Source of the DNA: an uncultured Clostridia bacterium
Lineage (GTDB): Bacteria; Bacillota; Clostridia; UBA1381
Direction: 5' to 3'
Assembly: GCA_934454145.1 (NCBI GenBank)
Contig: CAKSFT010000006.1
Span: forward strand, 152,000-215,999
DNA: 64,000 bases
In this document: piece after piece, positions 61,795 through 64,000 of the stretch
Layout of the letters: each line of letters opens with the position of its first letter
How positions within the stretch are numbered: the stretch's first letter is position 1
Position numbers and translations under genes: made by a program
Notes under the pieces: generated by a model
Database searches by the model: none
What the model was told of the DNA's origin: nothing
What the model saw: the letters and a program-made list of their open reading frames with translations, nothing else

Positions 61795-62937
61795 CTACAT
61801 TCCACCCATTGTCATTTCCTCTGACTGATTATCCTCGCCCAATATTTCTGCGAGCGTCAAGCCTTCAAGCAAAACAGCGCCGTTATCACAAAATTTACAG
61901 TCGCATTCATCCATGACAGATTCGGCATACCGTTCAAACATAAAAAACTCCTCAATATCTTCATCTATATAGTAGTCATCGTTTTCATCTATTAAAGCCC
62001 GACCTAACCCTTCTTTATCGTATACATTATCAAAATATCGGAAGTTGTCTATGTTATCTTCAAGTTTTATGATTGATGCACTGTCGTATCTGTCCGCAAA
62101 ATCAATAACAGCCTCCAGCTTGTCAAGTTCATTGTTTTTTTCTGCCCTTTCAACTGCGCGAAGCACATTATTTGCCGCATACAGATTTTCGGTTGCTGTA
62201 ATATCCTGTATTCTTTCAAACCACAGATTATCCGTTTCTTTATCCTCTAACTTGATACTGCATTCATCAGTATTTGTTGCTCCGAGTCTTTTCAGCGCTT
62301 TTTTTATCGTAAGTTCATGCGTCGGCAAATACAGATATTCTGTTCTGTCTTCTTTTTTCAGCTCAGCAAAAATCCTGCATTGGTCATAAAGGTATTCCGG
62401 GAAAGTATGACCGTCATATTCATTTATGAACCTCGCCCCCTCATGTTCAAAGAGCATTCCTTTTTCAGTCATTTTACCTTTTCCTGAATTCATAAGCTCC
62501 CTTCCGATTTTTGCAAGATTAACATTATCCATTTCGCCGGGATTCCATCCGATATGTACTGCCTTAAAATGTATTCTGCCTATACTCTCCATACTGCTCA
62601 TATCCTGCACAAGCGTGTAGTTATATGTGTTATATGTAATATTTATCATTTCCACAACACTTCGCGGCTCTCTCGTTTCGCACACGGCTTCAAAAATATT
62701 TAATTCGTTCTTATCAAAACTGTCAAGGCATTTCGCAAGAAAGTTCATTTCATCGACATCGGCAAAATCAGTTACAAGCCATTTTAATGCGGCATAGTTC
62801 GTTCCTACCACATACTGACTCGTTTTTAACTTATCCTTCACCCCCAACTCATCAAACTTTGACGACAAATATTCCTCATTGCAAGGGAATTCTATGGTTG
62901 TTTGATTTTCCTCAAATCTAAAATCAACGGTAAACAT
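61795..62937 (-). CDS. ArdA-like antirestriction domain protein (tentative)
   Basis: A 380-residue very acidic protein. Its C-terminal part ('FADRYDSASIIKLEDNI', 'YDKEGLGRALIDEND', 'IEEFFMFERYAESVM') follows the pattern of ArdA antirestriction proteins, DNA mimics that inhibit type I restriction enzymes. The N-terminal half is unassigned. Acidity and location in a mobile element support this, but no profile search was possible. Confidence 0.55.
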   Translation of the reverse strand: MFTVDFRFEENQTTIEFPCNEEYLSSKFDELGVKDKLKTSQYVVGTNYAALKWLVTDFADVDEMNFLAKCLDSFDKNELNIFEAVCETREPRSVVEMINITYNTYNYTLVQDMSSMESIGRIHFKAVHIGWNPGEMDNVNLAKIGRELMNSGKGKMTEKGMLFEHEGARFINEYDGHTFPEYLYDQCRIFAELKKEDRTEYLYLPTHELTIKKALKRLGATNTDECSIKLEDKETDNLWFERIQDITATENLYAANNVLRAVERAEKNNELDKLEAVIDFADRYDSASIIKLEDNIDNFRYFDNVYDKEGLGRALIDENDDYYIDEDIEEFFMFERYAESVMDECDCKFCDNGAVLLEGLTLAEILGEDNQSEEMTMGGM

Positions 62938-62953
62938 TTAACTCACCCTTTCG

Positions 62954-63613
62954 CTACATTTTTTGTTCCTGCTGCTGATCCTGCTCATCAATCGTTGTCA
63001 GCCGTTTATCAAAATCGGGAATACTATCTTTTAGTTTTTCCTTCACATCGGCAAGTATATTTTCAACATCGCTGCTTAATTCAAATCCGGCAGACAATGC
63101 ATCTTCAACACATCTGTATAATTCAAACCGTTCATCAGCAGAGAACATTTGATTTTCAGGCAATAACTCTGATCGTTTTACAAAATCCTCTTTTGCTCTT
63201 TCGTAATCTTCATAGTAGTGTCCGTAATCTAAGCTGTTGTTTTTACAGTCCCAAGTCACAACTTCAAAGCTGCCGTTACTATGCTCCGTTCCGGCAAGAA
63301 CAACATCGTTATACTCCAGCAATTTTTTGTACGGTGCATTAAGGTCAACCGCCGTTAATTCCGGGCTGTTATCCATCACTTTAAGAAACTCTTTTGTGTT
63401 GCGTACATCATTCTCTATTTTGCCATGAAGCTTGTTAACGATATTTGAGTATTGTTTGCCGGCTGCATAAAAGATACTGCCTTTACTGTCAATTTTGAAA
63501 ATAACTTTATCGCCCTCTGAAATTTCAATGCTGTCATCTGCAAGTTTCACCTCCTGTTCTAATTGGTTTTCAAGTTTGCCGTACATCTGTTGTAAAAATT
63601 TTTTCTCATTCAT
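62954..63613 (-). CDS. Unassigned element protein, 219 residues
   Basis: Cytoplasmic protein with an acidic, Gln-rich end. 'FEVVTWDCKNNSLDYGHYY' type sequence recurs, as far as I recall, in proteins of clostridial elements, but I know no function. The ATG at 63613 is better spaced from the AAAGG box than the ATG at 63622. First gene of this accessory operon inside the window. Confidence 0.65.
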   Translation of the reverse strand: MNEKKFLQQMYGKLENQLEQEVKLADDSIEISEGDKVIFKIDSKGSIFYAAGKQYSNIVNKLHGKIENDVRNTKEFLKVMDNSPELTAVDLNAPYKKLLEYNDVVLAGTEHSNGSFEVVTWDCKNNSLDYGHYYEDYERAKEDFVKRSELLPENQMFSADERFELYRCVEDALSAGFELSSDVENILADVKEKLKDSIPDFDKRLTTIDEQDQQQEQKM

Positions 63614-63642
63614 TTTTTTCATCCTTTCATTTTTGGAAATAC

Positions 63643-63681
63643 AAAAAAAGACGATAATCTCTATTTAGAAACTATCGTCTT
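63643..63681 (-). terminator. Terminator upstream of the accessory operon
   Basis: Minus-strand AGACGATAGTTTCT/AGAGATTATCGTCT hairpin followed by TTTTTTT. It ends a transcript entering from the right. The stretch 63682-63867 holds no gene; a short CCGG/TTCAAGT/CCGG loop at 63798-63812 resembles a tRNA T-arm. Confidence 0.8.
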
Positions 63682-63867
63682 AATTTATCCATATTAAGTT
63701 GTGTTGTGGTTCAAAACCATTATGTTATACATTGCATCTGTTTTGTACATTAGCGTTTTTTGAATTGATTTTATATTTGATTTTTACGGTGTCCCCGGTT
63801 CAAGTCCGGTAAAACCGGTGGGTGCATCTACTGTTTTTTAGTCAAATCGAATTTTTCAAAAATGCTC

Positions 63868-63890
63868 AAAAACCGCATAAGAATGCGGTC
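63868..63890 (-). terminator. Terminator of the tRNA-Asn transcript
   Basis: Minus-strand CCGCAT-TCTT-ATGCGG stem followed by TTTTTG, about 35 bases past the tRNA. An overlapping longer hairpin with T5 on the plus strand (63885-63922) suggests termination in both directions. Confidence 0.7.
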
Positions 63891-63923
63891 AAAACAGATT
63901 GCATCTATTTTGACCGCTTTTTC

Positions 63924-63999
63924 TGGCTCCTCAAGTTGGGCTCGAACCAACGACCCTGCGGTTAACAGCCGCATGCTCTGCCAACTGAGCTATTGAGGA
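63924..63999 (-). tRNA. tRNA-Asn (anticodon GTT)
   Basis: A 76-base cloverleaf on the minus strand. The acceptor stem is TCCTCAA/TTGAGGA, D-arm AGCTCAGTTGGCAGAGC, anticodon loop CTGTTAA with anticodon GTT, T-arm GTTGG-TTCGAGC-CCAAC, discriminator G and an encoded CCA end. Confidence 0.96.
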
Positions 64000-64000
64000 A

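Larger units (their letters stand above)
46322..63690. mobile_element. Integrative (conjugative/mobilisable) element, one end and accessory region
   Basis: From just after the isomerase gene to before the tRNA the content changes. A serine recombinase lies at the boundary on the plus strand. A block of minus-strand genes typical of clostridial Tn1549-like elements follows: DUF3849, SpoVG, cytosine and adenine DNA methylases, AbrB-like, DUF3846, DUF3789, ArdA-like and several unassigned. Repeated hairpin terminators of the same style (61329-61364, 63643-63681) separate them. No relaxase, coupling protein or type IV secretion gene is inside the window, so mobility cannot be shown. The left end is near 46322-46354; the right end was not identified. 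Confidence 0.7.

Noticed and set aside
63780..63840. Second tRNA gene upstream of tRNA-Asn on the plus strand
   Set aside because: Only a T-arm-like loop with a four-base stem is present; no acceptor, D- or anticodon arm could be built.

Overview
The window looks like a chromosomal segment of an uncultured, probably gut-dwelling, Gram-positive anaerobe of the Clostridia (Bacillota). The evidence is AT-rich DNA, strong GGAGG ribosome binding sites, S-layer homology (SLH) domains, a bile salt hydrolase, SpoVG- and AbrB-type proteins, and a Clostridia-type integrative element. The genus cannot be named from this sequence; the mix of SLH and beta-helix enzymes recalls pectin specialists such as Monoglobus-like lineages, which is a guess.

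Layout. (1) 1-5.8 kb: the 3' end of a heavy-metal P-type ATPase, then a graveyard of broken genes (beta-helix enzyme, AraC regulator, MalT-like regulator, phage XkdQ-like tail protein fused to a glycosidase tail) around two intact genes, a GH29 alpha-L-fucosidase and a bile salt hydrolase. (2) 5.8-19.1 kb, minus strand: an intracellular sugar locus with two GH28-like beta-helix enzymes, an MBL-fold hydrolase, aldo/keto reductase, 2-hydroxyacid dehydrogenase, HpcH/HpaI aldolase, polysaccharide deacetylase, EamA transporter, GH38 alpha-mannosidase and GH3 glycosidase. (3) 19.1-37.7 kb, minus strand: a run of secreted proteins (three beta-helix/lectin-like proteins, one with a copper-amine-oxidase-N domain pair, an SGNH esterase, a lectin-like protein and two large SLH proteins) ending with a cytoplasmic SGNH hydrolase. 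(4) 38.3-40.4 kb: a LacI and an AraC regulator. The LacI gene has a near-consensus promoter and an operator, and a 36-bp palindrome containing the same operator lies just beyond it. (5) 40.5-46.3 kb, plus strand: an operon with two zinc dehydrogenases, RpiB, a ROK-kinase/ribulose-phosphate-epimerase fusion and two TIM-barrel isomerases. It reads as a D-allose/allulose-type rare-sugar route feeding fructose 6-phosphate. (6) 46.3-63.7 kb: part of an integrative element with a shortened serine recombinase, DNA methylases, SpoVG, AbrB-like, DUF3846/3849/3789 and ArdA-like genes and a secreted zinc-ribbon-repeat protein. A decayed anti-phage module (OLD nuclease, UvrD helicase, HNH-like protein) is embedded in it. 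(7) A tRNA-Asn gene closes the window.

How it fits together (inference): secreted beta-helix enzymes and SLH proteins trim complex plant or mucus glycans at the cell surface. Cytoplasmic GH28/GH38/GH3/GH29 enzymes finish the oligosaccharides. The aldolase/reductase genes and the allose-type operon funnel unusual sugars or sugar acids into central metabolism. No dedicated sugar ABC transporter or PTS is present in the window. The most notable items are the kinase-epimerase fusion operon, the LacI operator pair, reciprocal gene remnants linking the two glycan loci, and the dying three-gene defence module inside the mobile element.
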